DNA from: Actinobacteria bacterium UBA3120 | Lineage (GTDB): Bacteria > Actinomycetota > Actinomycetes > S36-B12 | Direction: 5' to 3' | NCBI GenBank assembly: GCA_002365735.1 | Contig: DEZY01000052.1 | Location: 6,016-14,801 of the forward strand | DNA: 8,786 nucleotides | In this document: positions 1 through 7,284 of the stretch, in pieces | How positions within the stretch are numbered: the first letter of the stretch is position 1 | Layout: each line of letters starts with the position of its first letter | Program-made: the position numbers and the translations under genes | Notes under the pieces: model-generated | Databases searched by the model: none | Told to the model about the DNA's origin: nothing | The model's input: the letters and a program-made list of their open reading frames with translations, nothing else

Positions 1-4
1 GTAC

Positions 5-10
5 TAGATT
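5..10 (+). promoter_or_regulatory. Putative -10 element (TAGATT) for leaderless punA
   Basis: TAGATT matches the actinobacterial -10 pattern TANNNT and is followed by exactly six bases (TACCGA) and then the GTG start of punA. That spacing would put transcription start on the first base of the start codon. The -35 region lies outside the window. The same arrangement recurs at deoC and add, which raises confidence. Confidence 0.5.
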
Positions 11-16
11 TACCGA

Positions 17-844
17 GTGAACTCAATCGATATCTCAATTAACCCTAAGACCGACCAACTCAATCGCGCAGCGCACGAGTCTGCTTCCACCATCGCTTCA
101 CTGAGCGGCGTTGAGAAACACGACATCGCAATAGTTCTGGGCTCAGGCTGGGTTCCCGCCGCAGAAAGAATCGGCACGCAAATGGCGGAATTCAGTGTTT
201 CTGAAGTTCCCCATTTCAGCGAACCCGCAGTTGCTGGGCATTCCGGAAAGATCCGTAGCGTTGATATCAACGGAAAGAAGATCCTGGTTTTCCTTGGTCG
301 TACCCATTTCTATGAGGAAAGGGGAGTTGACGCAGTCACTCATATTGTCCGCACCGCAGCCGCAACCGGCTGCAAGACCATGATCCTCACGAATGGCTGC
401 GGAGGTCTCAACCCTGACTGGTCCCCAGGGACACCCGTTTTAATTAAAGACCAAATCAACTTCACCGGTAACTCGCCACTTCATGGCGCTCATTTTGTTG
501 ACCTTACGGATTTGTATTCATCACGCTTGCGTGCCATGTGTCACGAGGTTGACCCCCACTTGCCCGAGGGTGTCTACGTTCAGTTCCCCGGACCGATGTA
601 TGAAACCCCCGCGGAAATAACCATGGTGCGCAATATGGGCGGCACCCTGGTGGGCATGAGCACAGCCCTGGAAGCAATCGTTGCCCGATCACTGGGTATG
701 GAGATTCTTGGCATCTCACTCGTCACAAACCTGGCTGCAGGCATGAGCGGCGAGCCACTCAATCACGAAGAAGTACTCCAGGCCGGCAATGATGCTGCTA
801 CCCGCATGGGTGATCTGCTCGCCAAAATAATTGCAAAAATCTAG
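17..844 (+). CDS. punA: Purine nucleoside phosphorylase, trimeric type
   Basis: Cytosolic enzyme that splits purine (deoxy)nucleosides with phosphate to give free base and (deoxy)ribose-1-phosphate (EC 2.4.2.1). The 275-residue length fits the trimeric, mammalian-like class. Visible motifs are the phosphate loop LGSGW (41-45), VAGHSG (72-77), FLGRTHFYEERG (92-103), the LTNGCGGLNP segment, PGPMYETPAE carrying the purine-site Glu, VGMSTALEAIVAR, and LVTNLAAG with the base-binding Asn. These cover the whole fold, so the gene looks intact. An in-frame TAG at 5-7 limits the start, and GTG at 17 is the first candidate. No Shine-Dalgarno is visible, but a TAGATT hexamer lies six bases upstream, suggesting a leaderless message. 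The mutase gene follows after 20 nt, which fits a first gene of an operon feeding it sugar-1-phosphates. Mycobacterial orthologues are often named deoD. Family assignment is very secure; exact purine preference cannot be read from the sequence. Confidence 0.96.
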   Translation: MNSIDISINPKTDQLNRAAHESASTIASLSGVEKHDIAIVLGSGWVPAAERIGTQMAEFSVSEVPHFSEPAVAGHSGKIRSVDINGKKILVFLGRTHFYEERGVDAVTHIVRTAAATGCKTMILTNGCGGLNPDWSPGTPVLIKDQINFTGNSPLHGAHFVDLTDLYSSRLRAMCHEVDPHLPEGVYVQFPGPMYETPAEITMVRNMGGTLVGMSTALEAIVARSLGMEILGISLVTNLAAGMSGEPLNHEEVLQAGNDAATRMGDLLAKIIAKI

Positions 845-848
845 ATCA

Positions 849-855
849 GGGAAAG
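849..855 (+). promoter_or_regulatory. Weak ribosome binding site for the mutase gene
   Basis: GGGAAAG lies nine bases before the ATG at 865, in the 20-nt gap after punA. It is a purine-rich, partial Shine-Dalgarno match. It supports 865 as the start and translation from a punA-initiated message. Confidence 0.45.
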
Positions 856-864
856 TAACTACCC

Positions 865-2529
865 ATGAACGTAATTGCGCAAGCACGCGAGTGGCTATCG
901 AGTGACCCCCACGAAGAAACCCAGCACGAACTGCGAATCCTGTTAGAGCGTGCCGGGCAGATGGACCCGCTGGCGGTGGCGGAATTGCACGATTGCTTTA
1001 GGACAAGTCTTCAATTCGGTACAGCCGGCTTGCGTGGAAAGTTGGGCCCCGGTCCCAACCGCATGAACCTGGTCGTAGTTGCCAGGGCTGCGGCGGGACT
1101 CGCGCAATACCTCAACCATAAAGGCGCTATTGGCAGTGTTGTGATCGGATACGACGCCCGTCACAACTCGGAACTTTTCGCCAAGGTCAGCGCGCAGATC
1201 CTCAGTGGCGCGGGAATCACTCCCCTGATTTTTCCACACACTGTCCCTACACCTGTTCTTGCATTTGCAATTCGACACCTCAAGGCGGATGCGGGCATCA
1301 TGGTCACGGCCAGCCACAATCCACCACAAGACAATGGCTACAAGGTCTACCTAGGGTCTGGGGCCCAGATCGTTCCGCCAGCAGATATTGAGATCGCCGA
1401 TTACATTCAGCAAGTAACACACTCGGGTCCAGTACGCGACCTTCCCCACGGCGACACCTGGACCACTCTGGACCACAGCACCGAAAGGGCTTATCTCGAC
1501 CACACCGCGAAACTTGTGAGTAAAGAGATCAGCCGCGACACGGATTTGAGAACGGTCTACACGGCAATGCACGGTGTGGGTGGAAAAACATTCATGGAAC
1601 TTGCTCACAAGGCTGGCTTCCCCGAACCCATCAAGGTCGAAAAACAGTTCGAACCCGATCCGATGTTCCCTACAGTTGCATTTCCCAACCCGGAAGAACC
1701 CGGGGCAATAGACCTGTCCATTGACACCGCAATCTCACACAGTGCAGATCTCGTAATTGCCAATGACCCTGATGCTGACCGTTGCGCCGTAGCAATCCCC
1801 ACCACCGATGACAAGTCCACCTGGCGCATGCTGCATGGCGATGAAGTTGGTGCACTCCTTGGCTCCTGGATCGCGCAGCAAAGCACCACTAAATCTGGAG
1901 TAATGGCGCAATCAATTGTTTCGGCAACCGTTCTTAAGGCAATTGCCGAGCAGTCAGGATTTGAGTACCAACAAACCTTGACCGGATTCAAATGGATTGG
2001 CCCAATCCCCGGTCTGGTCTACGGGTATGAGGAAGCCCTCGGCTACTGCGTTGACCCCGAAGCGGTCAAAGACAAGGACGGGCTCTCCGCGGCACTTAAA
2101 ATCATGGAACTCGCCGCGCACCTGAAATCACAAAATGAAACACTTCAGAGCGAACTTGACCGCATCGCCATGCAAGTGGGTGTTTACGCCACTGACCAGG
2201 TATCGGTCCGAGTTAGTGAACTCGCAGTCATTCCAGAGATCATGCGCAGGCTGCGCTCCAATCTGCCCACCGAAATCGCAGGGGCGCAAGTCACCGAATT
2301 TATTGACCTCGCAATCGGCTCCCCGCAATTGCCTCCAACTGACGGCCTGTTGTTCAATCTGGACGGCGGTGGCCGGGTGATCGTGCGGCCCAGCGGCACC
2401 GAGCCCAAGGTGAAGGTCTACCTGCAAAGCGTGGTGAGCGTGGATGGCACTGATTTGGCCGCTGCGCGAGCCCAAGCGGAAGCAAACCTCGCAGCAATGG
2501 CTGAAGTCGCTGGTACTTGGCTCGGCTGA
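865..2529 (+). CDS. Phosphopentomutase-like alpha-D-phosphohexomutase (PmmB/PGM2 type)
   Basis: Alpha-D-phosphohexomutase superfamily enzyme of 554 residues with all four domain signatures. These are the catalytic phosphoserine loop TASHNP (148-153, Ser150), the Mg-binding loop DPDADR (301-306, Asp301/303/305), the sugar-recognition loop GYEEALGY (387-394), and the phosphate-binding loop RPSGTEPK (508-515). FGTAGLRG near the N-terminus is also typical. The sugar loop and the following DKDGLSAA (403-410) resemble human PGM2, which acts mainly as a phosphopentomutase, more than the GEESG loop of classical phosphomannomutases. Lying between a nucleoside phosphorylase and deoC, its likely job is converting ribose-1-phosphate and deoxyribose-1-phosphate to the 5-phosphates. 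The mycobacterial relative is called pmmB. ATG start with a weak upstream SD. The superfamily is certain; the pentose substrate is inferred from context and loop similarity, and activity on hexose phosphates is not excluded. Confidence 0.93.
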   Translation: MNVIAQAREWLSSDPHEETQHELRILLERAGQMDPLAVAELHDCFRTSLQFGTAGLRGKLGPGPNRMNLVVVARAAAGLAQYLNHKGAIGSVVIGYDARHNSELFAKVSAQILSGAGITPLIFPHTVPTPVLAFAIRHLKADAGIMVTASHNPPQDNGYKVYLGSGAQIVPPADIEIADYIQQVTHSGPVRDLPHGDTWTTLDHSTERAYLDHTAKLVSKEISRDTDLRTVYTAMHGVGGKTFMELAHKAGFPEPIKVEKQFEPDPMFPTVAFPNPEEPGAIDLSIDTAISHSADLVIANDPDADRCAVAIPTTDDKSTWRMLHGDEVGALLGSWIAQQSTTKSGVMAQSIVSATVLKAIAEQSGFEYQQTLTGFKWIGPIPGLVYGYEEALGYCVDPEAVKDKDGLSAALKIMELAAHLKSQNETLQSELDRIAMQVGVYATDQVSVRVSELAVIPEIMRRLRSNLPTEIAGAQVTEFIDLAIGSPQLPPTDGLLFNLDGGGRVIVRPSGTEPKVKVYLQSVVSVDGTDLAAARAQAEANLAAMAEVAGTWLG

Positions 2530-2551
2530 ACAATCTAAGCGCCCGAACAGA

Positions 2552-2557
2552 TAGACT
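2552..2557 (+). promoter_or_regulatory. Putative internal -10 element (TAGACT) for leaderless deoC
   Basis: TAGACT (TANNNT) is followed by exactly six bases (CCAGTA) and the deoC GTG start, in the 34-nt gap after the mutase gene. There is no Shine-Dalgarno before this GTG and no convincing -35 hexamer. It predicts an internal promoter giving a leaderless deoC-ALDH1-ALDH2 message. Confidence 0.5.
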
Positions 2558-2563
2558 CCAGTA

Positions 2564-3544
2564 GTGTCTTCGCTAGATAATCAGCCCTTGGCTAATCAGC
2601 CCCCCACAAAGCAGCCTCACAAAACGCAGTCCCCCACAAGCCATCAGGGGCTGCACGCGTTCCTTGCCGGGCTTTCCGGTGTTGACCAGGTAGGTGCTGA
2701 GGCCAGGGCGGCGGCGTTGGGAACACGGTCGATTAAAAAAGAGTCCAAGATGTGGGCAATTGACACCGCGATCTCCATGGTGGATCTGACCACGCTGGAA
2801 GGCGCGGACACTCCGGGAAAAGTATCGGCAATGTGCTCAAAGGCTCTGCATCCTGATCCGACCGACCCAACTACGCCCAGTGTTGCCGCAGTGTGCGTCT
2901 ACGGCGACCTGGTGCCCGCTGCACGCGAAGTTGTCGGGGATCGGATTCATGTTGCCGCGGTGGCTACCGCATTCCCCAGTGGTCGGGCCTCACTCGACGT
3001 CAAGCTCCTTGACACGAAAGACGCAGTTGCAGCCGGTGCCGATGAAATTGACATGGTGATTGACCGCGGGGCATTTCTCACTGGGAATTTCGGCAAAGTT
3101 TTTGAGGAAATCGTTGCCATCAAGGAGGCGTGCGGTGACGCCCACCTCAAGGTAATCCTTGAAACCGGTGAGTTAAAGACTTTAGACAATGTCCGCAAAG
3201 CGAGCTGGCTTGCCATGAAAGCCGGCGCTGACTTTATCAAGACCAGCACGGGTAAAGTGGCTCCTGCAGCAACGTTGCCCGTGACCTTGGTGATGCTAGA
3301 GGCTGTCCGCGACTACTACGCGCAGACGAACACCCGGATTGGCGTTAAAGCCGCTGGCGGAATCAAAACTAGTAAAGACGCGATCAAATATTTGGTTTTA
3401 GTGAATGAAACCGTGGGGGATGCTTGGCTGACCCCAGACCTTTTCCGCTTTGGAGCCTCCACTTTGCTCAACGATTTGCTCCAGCAACGACAAAAAATGC
3501 TAACTGGCCACTACTCGGGCCCCGACTACGTCACAATTGATTAG
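2564..3544 (+). CDS. deoC: Deoxyribose-phosphate aldolase
   Basis: Class I (Schiff-base) aldolase that splits 2-deoxy-D-ribose-5-phosphate into glyceraldehyde-3-phosphate and acetaldehyde (EC 4.1.2.4). The 326-residue length matches the long, human DERA-like class, not the short E. coli class of about 260. Visible motifs: AAVCVYGDLV, GADEIDMVID with the proton-relay Asp163, KVILETGEL, the Schiff-base Lys226 in DFIKTSTGK, and Lys262 in GVKAAGGIKTS. The TIM barrel appears to begin near residue 64 (MWAIDTAIS). Residues 2-28 form a Gln/Pro/Thr/Lys-rich, low-complexity segment that looks disordered. The GTG at 2564 was chosen because a TANNNT hexamer sits six bases before it, consistent with leaderless initiation; a later start inside the N-terminal region cannot be ruled out. 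It follows the mutase gene that supplies its substrate and precedes ALDH1, which can remove its acetaldehyde product. Confidence 0.95.
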   Translation: MSSLDNQPLANQPPTKQPHKTQSPTSHQGLHAFLAGLSGVDQVGAEARAAALGTRSIKKESKMWAIDTAISMVDLTTLEGADTPGKVSAMCSKALHPDPTDPTTPSVAAVCVYGDLVPAAREVVGDRIHVAAVATAFPSGRASLDVKLLDTKDAVAAGADEIDMVIDRGAFLTGNFGKVFEEIVAIKEACGDAHLKVILETGELKTLDNVRKASWLAMKAGADFIKTSTGKVAPAATLPVTLVMLEAVRDYYAQTNTRIGVKAAGGIKTSKDAIKYLVLVNETVGDAWLTPDLFRFGASTLLNDLLQQRQKMLTGHYSGPDYVTID

Positions 3545-3547
3545 AGC

Positions 3548-3557
3548 GAGAGAGAAG
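3548..3557 (+). promoter_or_regulatory. Purine-rich ribosome binding site for ALDH1
   Basis: GAGAGAGAAG lies about six bases before the ATG at 3564, within the 19-nt gap after deoC. It decides the start: an in-frame TTG at 3537 would overlap the end of deoC and has no such site. Confidence 0.5.
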
Positions 3558-3563
3558 ACGCCC

Positions 3564-5006
3564 ATGACTTTCCAATACGCTCCGGCCCCGGAGTCCACCG
3601 CGATCGTGAACATCAACAGTTCGAACGACCTGTTCATTAATGGCGAATTCACCCCCGGACATGGCGCGCCGTTTAAGACAATCAACCCTGCAACCGAAGA
3701 AGTGCTCGCCGAAATTGCGCAAGCCAACGAGGAAGATGTCAATGCGGCCGTGATGGCTGCGCGCAAGGCCTATGACAAGAGCTGGTCAAAGATGTCCGGC
3801 CGCGATCGTGGCAAGTACCTCTTTCGCATCGCCCGACTCATCCAAGAGCGTTCACGTGAGCTTGCTGTCTTGGAAACACTGGATAACGGCAAGCCAATCA
3901 GGGAAAGTCGCGATGTTGACGTTCCCATTGCGGCAGCTCACTTTTTCTACCATGCAGGTTGGGCTGACAAGCTCGAATTCGCCGGTTACGGCGATAACCC
4001 CAGGCCACTTGGCGTGGTCGCCCAGGTGATTCCGTGGAATTTCCCGCTACTCATGCTTGCGTGGAAAATCGCTCCCGCGCTGGCAACCGGGAATACCGTG
4101 GTGCTCAAGCCAGCCGAAACCACTTCCCTCACCGCTCTTCTCTTCGCAGAAATTTGCCAGCAAGCGGACCTGCCCCCCGGTGTCGTCAACATTATTACCG
4201 GCGCCGGCGAGACTGGTCGGATGCTGGTTGAGCATCCAGATGTAAACAAGGTGGCATTCACCGGCAGCACCGCGGTGGGTCAAGCGATTCAACGACAAAT
4301 CGCGGGAACTCAGAAGCGGTTAACCCTTGAGCTGGGTGGCAAAGCGGCCAATATTGTATTCGATGACGCCCCGATTGACCAAGCGGTCGAAGGGATTGTC
4401 AACGGTATCTACTTCAATCAAGGGCACGTGTGCTGCGCAGGAAGCCGCCTGCTCCTGCAAGAGAGTATCGCTGAGCAAACAATTGATTCCCTCAAGCGCA
4501 GACTGCAAACGCTTCGCCTAGGTGACCCATTAGATAAGAACACTGATATCGGTGCGATTAATTCGCGTGAGCAACTCAACCGAATCATTGACTTAACCAA
4601 GAGCGGTGAAGAGGAGGGCGCCCAACGTTGGAGTCCTGATTGCGTAATTCCTGAGAAGGGTTTCTGGTTCGCTCCCACAGTGTTTACCAACGTCACGCAA
4701 GCCCACCGCATTGCCCGCGAGGAAATTTTTGGACCAGTACTCAGTGTTCTTACTTTCCGGACGCCCGATGAAGCAATTGAGAAAGCGAATAACACCCCCT
4801 ACGGACTCAGTGCCGGAATCTGGACCGAAAAGGGAAGCCGCATTCTCGCAATGGCCAATAAAGTTCGGGCCGGCGTTGTCTGGGCAAATACCTTCAATCG
4901 TTTTGACCCGGCAAGCCCATTTGGCGGCTACAAGGAATCTGGTTTTGGACGCGAAGGTGGCGTTCAAGGTTTGGGTGCCTACCTCACGAGCGAGGAGAGT
5001 TCATGA
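3564..5006 (+). CDS. Aldehyde dehydrogenase, catalytically complete (ALDH1)
   Basis: NAD(P)-dependent aldehyde dehydrogenase of 480 residues, probably oxidising the acetaldehyde made by DeoC to acetate. All active-site elements are visible: IPWNF with oxyanion Asn159, NAD-site Lys182 in VVLKPAE, FTGSTAVGQ in the Rossmann domain, general-base Glu256 in LELGGK, catalytic Cys290 in NQGHVCCAGSR, EEIFGPV, and PFGGYKESGFGREGG (452-466). Oddly, the protein stops soon after, at GLGAYLTSEESS. The usual last strand of the family, of the type YTxVKTV plus a few residues, is absent. That strand normally takes part in subunit association, and it is present in the next gene's product. ATG 3564 is preferred because it has a purine-rich SD; it lies 19 nt after deoC and its stop overlaps the start of the next gene. 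Family is certain; the acetaldehyde substrate is inferred from position. Confidence 0.93.
   Translation: MTFQYAPAPESTAIVNINSSNDLFINGEFTPGHGAPFKTINPATEEVLAEIAQANEEDVNAAVMAARKAYDKSWSKMSGRDRGKYLFRIARLIQERSRELAVLETLDNGKPIRESRDVDVPIAAAHFFYHAGWADKLEFAGYGDNPRPLGVVAQVIPWNFPLLMLAWKIAPALATGNTVVLKPAETTSLTALLFAEICQQADLPPGVVNIITGAGETGRMLVEHPDVNKVAFTGSTAVGQAIQRQIAGTQKRLTLELGGKAANIVFDDAPIDQAVEGIVNGIYFNQGHVCCAGSRLLLQESIAEQTIDSLKRRLQTLRLGDPLDKNTDIGAINSREQLNRIIDLTKSGEEEGAQRWSPDCVIPEKGFWFAPTVFTNVTQAHRIAREEIFGPVLSVLTFRTPDEAIEKANNTPYGLSAGIWTEKGSRILAMANKVRAGVVWANTFNRFDPASPFGGYKESGFGREGGVQGLGAYLTSEESS
4992..4999 (+). promoter_or_regulatory. Strong ribosome binding site for ALDH2
   Basis: GAGGAGAG lies just before the ATG at 5003, inside the end of ALDH1. 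It is the best Shine-Dalgarno on the plus strand. With the ATGA overlap it argues for coupled, efficient translation of the short partner. Confidence 0.65.
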
Positions 5007-5875
5007 TCGGCAACGACCGCGTTGAAGTCCGTAAGACCCACAAACTCTTTGTCGGCGGAGCTTTCCCACGAAGTGAATCAGGGCGCACCTACGAAGCCAC
5101 AAACAGCCAGGGTGAGTTTTTAGCAAATGTCGCCAAGGCCAGTCGTAAAGATGCCCGCGATGCCGTCCTCGCGGCGCGTACGGGTTTCAACTCGTGGTCA
5201 AAAGCCACGGCCTACAACCGCGGGCAGGTACTCTACCGAATCGCCGAGGTAATGGAAGGTCGCAAAGACCAATTCATCAGCGACATCCAGGACGCCGAAG
5301 CCGTCAGTGCCAAAAAGGCGGCCACCCAAACTGACCAAGCGATTGACCGTGTCCTCTGGTACGCGGGTTGGGCCGATAAGTACGCCCAGGTGTTCGGTAA
5401 CACTAACCCGGTCTCTGGACCGTTTTTCAACTTCAGCATTCCCGAACCAACCGGAGTCGTCGCGGCAGTCGCCCCTCAGGATTCGAGCTTATTGGGACTG
5501 ATCAGTGTGATCGCGCCGATCATCACCAGCGGAAACTCCGTGATCGTGATTGCCAGCACGGCCTCACCCATCCCGGCAATCACCCTGAGTGAGTGTCTGG
5601 CAACCAGTGACGTGATCGCTGGCAATATCAACATTCTCACCGGTGACCCGGCTGAGATTATGCCTTCACTCGCCAGTCACGGCGACGTAAATGCACTCGA
5701 CCTCACCGGAATAACCGATTCCGAACTACAAAAAGCTCTCCAGATTGAAGCAGCCGGTACCGTCAAGCGAGTACGCAGTGCCCCGGTAAACCCCGATTGG
5801 CGAGCGACCCCAAGCCTTTCACGCCTACGCGCTTTCACCGAAGTGAAAACCGTATGGCACCCGATGGGAATGTAA
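5003..5875 (+). CDS. Short ALDH-family protein lacking the catalytic domain (ALDH2)
   Basis: A 290-residue relative of ALDH1. The N-terminal part aligns along its length: LFVGG, AVLAARTGFNSWSK, YNRGQVLYRIAEVM, YAGWADKY (120-127, cf. HAGWADK in ALDH1), PTGVVAAVAP, and NINILTGDPAE. Key residues are lost: the oxyanion Asn is Asp160 (APQDSS), the NAD-site Lys is Ile183, and FTGSTAVG has become LTGITDSE. After GTVKRV (252-257) the sequence jumps within about 17 residues to LRAFTEVKTVWHPMGM (275-290), which resembles the C-terminal strand of full-length ALDHs such as human ALDH2 (YTEVKTVTVKV). The general-base Glu, catalytic Cys and about 200 residues are therefore missing. The frame is open throughout, has a strong SD and overlaps ALDH1 by ATGA, and the lost region is not seen downstream in any frame. 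It looks like a maintained pseudoenzyme, not a fresh frameshift. A structural or regulatory subunit of ALDH1 is the favoured inference; an old deletion derivative is the alternative. Confidence 0.85.
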   Translation: MIGNDRVEVRKTHKLFVGGAFPRSESGRTYEATNSQGEFLANVAKASRKDARDAVLAARTGFNSWSKATAYNRGQVLYRIAEVMEGRKDQFISDIQDAEAVSAKKAATQTDQAIDRVLWYAGWADKYAQVFGNTNPVSGPFFNFSIPEPTGVVAAVAPQDSSLLGLISVIAPIITSGNSVIVIASTASPIPAITLSECLATSDVIAGNINILTGDPAEIMPSLASHGDVNALDLTGITDSELQKALQIEAAGTVKRVRSAPVNPDWRATPSLSRLRAFTEVKTVWHPMGM

Positions 5876-6147
5876 CTGACCTCACTGACGGGCCTTGATC
5901 TGTGCTCCCGACTGTGAGTGTCGAGCGGATTTATCGGGGCAAGCACAACGATGGGAATCAATCGGCGGCTCACTTCAATGACCTTCTCGGCATTTTCCAA
6001 GCGGTCTTGGGTGATCTCAAGACCCGTGAATACGATCCATGATCTTAGGGAACGACTCAATTCGGGGTGCACCACTTTGTGTGGGCCTGGCCTTCAATCC
6101 ACGTGCCGCGAACACAGGACATAAGTTACCTCTCCCCTGTTCGTCGT
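5876..6147. other. Convergent intergenic region, possible decayed gene remnant
   Basis: This 272-nt gap separates the 3' ends of ALDH2 (plus) and add (minus). No intact gene, tRNA or stem-loop followed by a T tract was found. On the minus strand, about 6075 down to 5880 reads as an open stretch (SRSLRSWIVFTGLEITQDR, then further helix-like sequence including VIEVSRRLIPIVVLAPINP) with plausible amino-acid composition. It starts after an in-frame stop at 6094-6096, has no SD, and its frame simply runs on antisense into ALDH2. I do not recognise the family. It could be a fragment of a lost gene or chance. Confidence 0.35.
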
Positions 6148-7278
6148 TTAGCTGTTCAGTCGCGTTTCCAGTTCCGAGCGGACGTGGGCGTACCCAGGCT
6201 TAATCTGAGTGTTTATGATTTCTAACCGCTCGTCAAAGCCGATGAAAGCACTCTTCATCGCGTTGATCGTCAACCACTGCATGTCTTTTAGATCCCAGTC
6301 AAATGCTTGGCTCAGCAGATCCATTTCGTGTGACATAGAAGTACCTGACATTAAACGGTTATCCGTATTCACCGTTACTCGGAAGCCCAGCGTGCGTAAC
6401 AAGCCAATGGGATGGGTTGCAATAGAATCGGCAGCACCTGTCTGAACGTTGGAGGTGGGGCACAGCTCCAACGGAATGCGACGATCGCGGACATAGGCTG
6501 CGAGGTTCCCCAGTTCAACAGTGCCGTCAGCGTTTACCGTGATGTCATCCATAATGCGAACGCCATGACCCAAGCGGTCCGCCCCGCACCACTGAATCGC
6601 TTCCCAAATAGAAGGCAGACCAAAAGCCTCGCCCGCGTGAATGGTGAAATGCGCATTCACTCGGCGCAAATACTCGAAGGCATCAAGGTGCCGGGTGGGC
6701 GGAAAGCCAGCCTCGGCACCAGCAATATCAAAACCAACAACACCCTTGTCCCGATATTCGACAGCCAGCTCGGCGATCGAGCGCGAATTTGCAGCCGTGC
6801 GCATGGCTGTGAGTAACACCCCAATTCGAATATTCCGCCCACCGTTAGCGGCTATAGCGACACCGGACTCAAATCCAGCAAGAACAGCTTCGATGATCTC
6901 GCGCTCAGCTAGCCCCTTTTCAACATGGAGCTCGGGGGCGAAGCGCACTTCGGCGTACACCACGCCGTCGGCTGCTAGGTCTTCAGCACATTCACGGGCA
7001 ACCCGGGAGAGTGCGTCAACACTCTGGGTGACACCCACCGTGTGCTTAAAGGTTTCGAGGTAACGCTCAAGGGAACCCGAGTATGCGGCCTCTGAGAACC
7101 AGCGGCCCAATGAATCTGCATCTGTTGCAGGAAGTTCAGAATACCCTGACGCGACCGCGAGATCGATAACGGTTTGCGGTCGCAATCCCCCATCAAGGTG
7201 GTCATGGAGCAACACCTTGGGGGCCTCGATTATCAAATCAAGGGGGACGGGGGACGACTTTGCCGCATCGACGCTCAT
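6148..7278 (-). CDS. add: Adenosine deaminase
   Basis: Zinc-dependent hydrolase that converts adenosine and deoxyadenosine to inosine and deoxyinosine plus ammonia (EC 3.5.4.4), feeding the inosine-type nucleosides to PunA. The amidohydrolase TIM-barrel motifs are complete: Zn ligands His25 and His27 in LLHDHLDGG, His214 with catalytic Glu217 in HAGEAFG, His238 in [13 protein letters not shown], and Zn ligand Asp306 in [12 protein letters not shown]. The second Asp of the common TDDP motif is Asn here, as in actinobacterial relatives. The 376-residue length is normal. A GTG at 7302 would add eight residues. ATG 7278 is preferred because a TACGTT hexamer lies exactly six bases upstream, predicting a leaderless message, whereas neither start has a well-placed SD (an AGGGG one base before the ATG is too close). 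The gene lies 81 nt after the cupin on the same strand, so it may have its own promoter as well as read-through from deoA. Confidence 0.95.
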   Translation of the reverse strand: MSVDAAKSSPVPLDLIIEAPKVLLHDHLDGGLRPQTVIDLAVASGYSELPATDADSLGRWFSEAAYSGSLERYLETFKHTVGVTQSVDALSRVARECAEDLAADGVVYAEVRFAPELHVEKGLAEREIIEAVLAGFESGVAIAANGGRNIRIGVLLTAMRTAANSRSIAELAVEYRDKGVVGFDIAGAEAGFPPTRHLDAFEYLRRVNAHFTIHAGEAFGLPSIWEAIQWCGADRLGHGVRIMDDITVNADGTVELGNLAAYVRDRRIPLELCPTSNVQTGAADSIATHPIGLLRTLGFRVTVNTDNRLMSGTSMSHEMDLLSQAFDWDLKDMQWLTINAMKSAFIGFDERLEIINTQIKPGYAHVRSELETRLNS

Positions 7279-7284
7279 GCCCCT

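Noticed and set aside
943..1329. Long minus-strand open frames opposite the mutase gene (also 1605-1991)
   Set aside because: They lie antisense to a fully conserved enzyme and resemble no known protein; they are by-products of codon bias.
3537..3563. Upstream TTG start for ALDH1 overlapping deoC
   Set aside because: TTG is rare, there is no SD before it, and ATG 3564 has a purine-rich site at good distance; the extra residues are not family-like.
5003..5875. ALDH2 as a frameshifted pseudogene
   Set aside because: The frame is open from a strong SD to a natural stop, the C-terminal strand is in frame, and the missing catalytic region is not found in other frames nearby.
6003..6024. Inverted repeat GGTCTTG/CAAGACC in the convergent gap as terminator
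   Set aside because: Only 7 bp with an 8-base loop, low GC for a terminator, and no T tract on either side.
5918..6124. Plus-strand open frame of 68 residues in the convergent gap
   Set aside because: No SD and unlikely composition; it looks like the antisense shadow of the minus-strand open stretch.
6110..6142. Bulged repeat GAACACAGG/CCTGTTC after add as terminator
   Set aside because: Stem interrupted by a 2-base bulge, long loop of about 17 bases, and no run of T on either strand.
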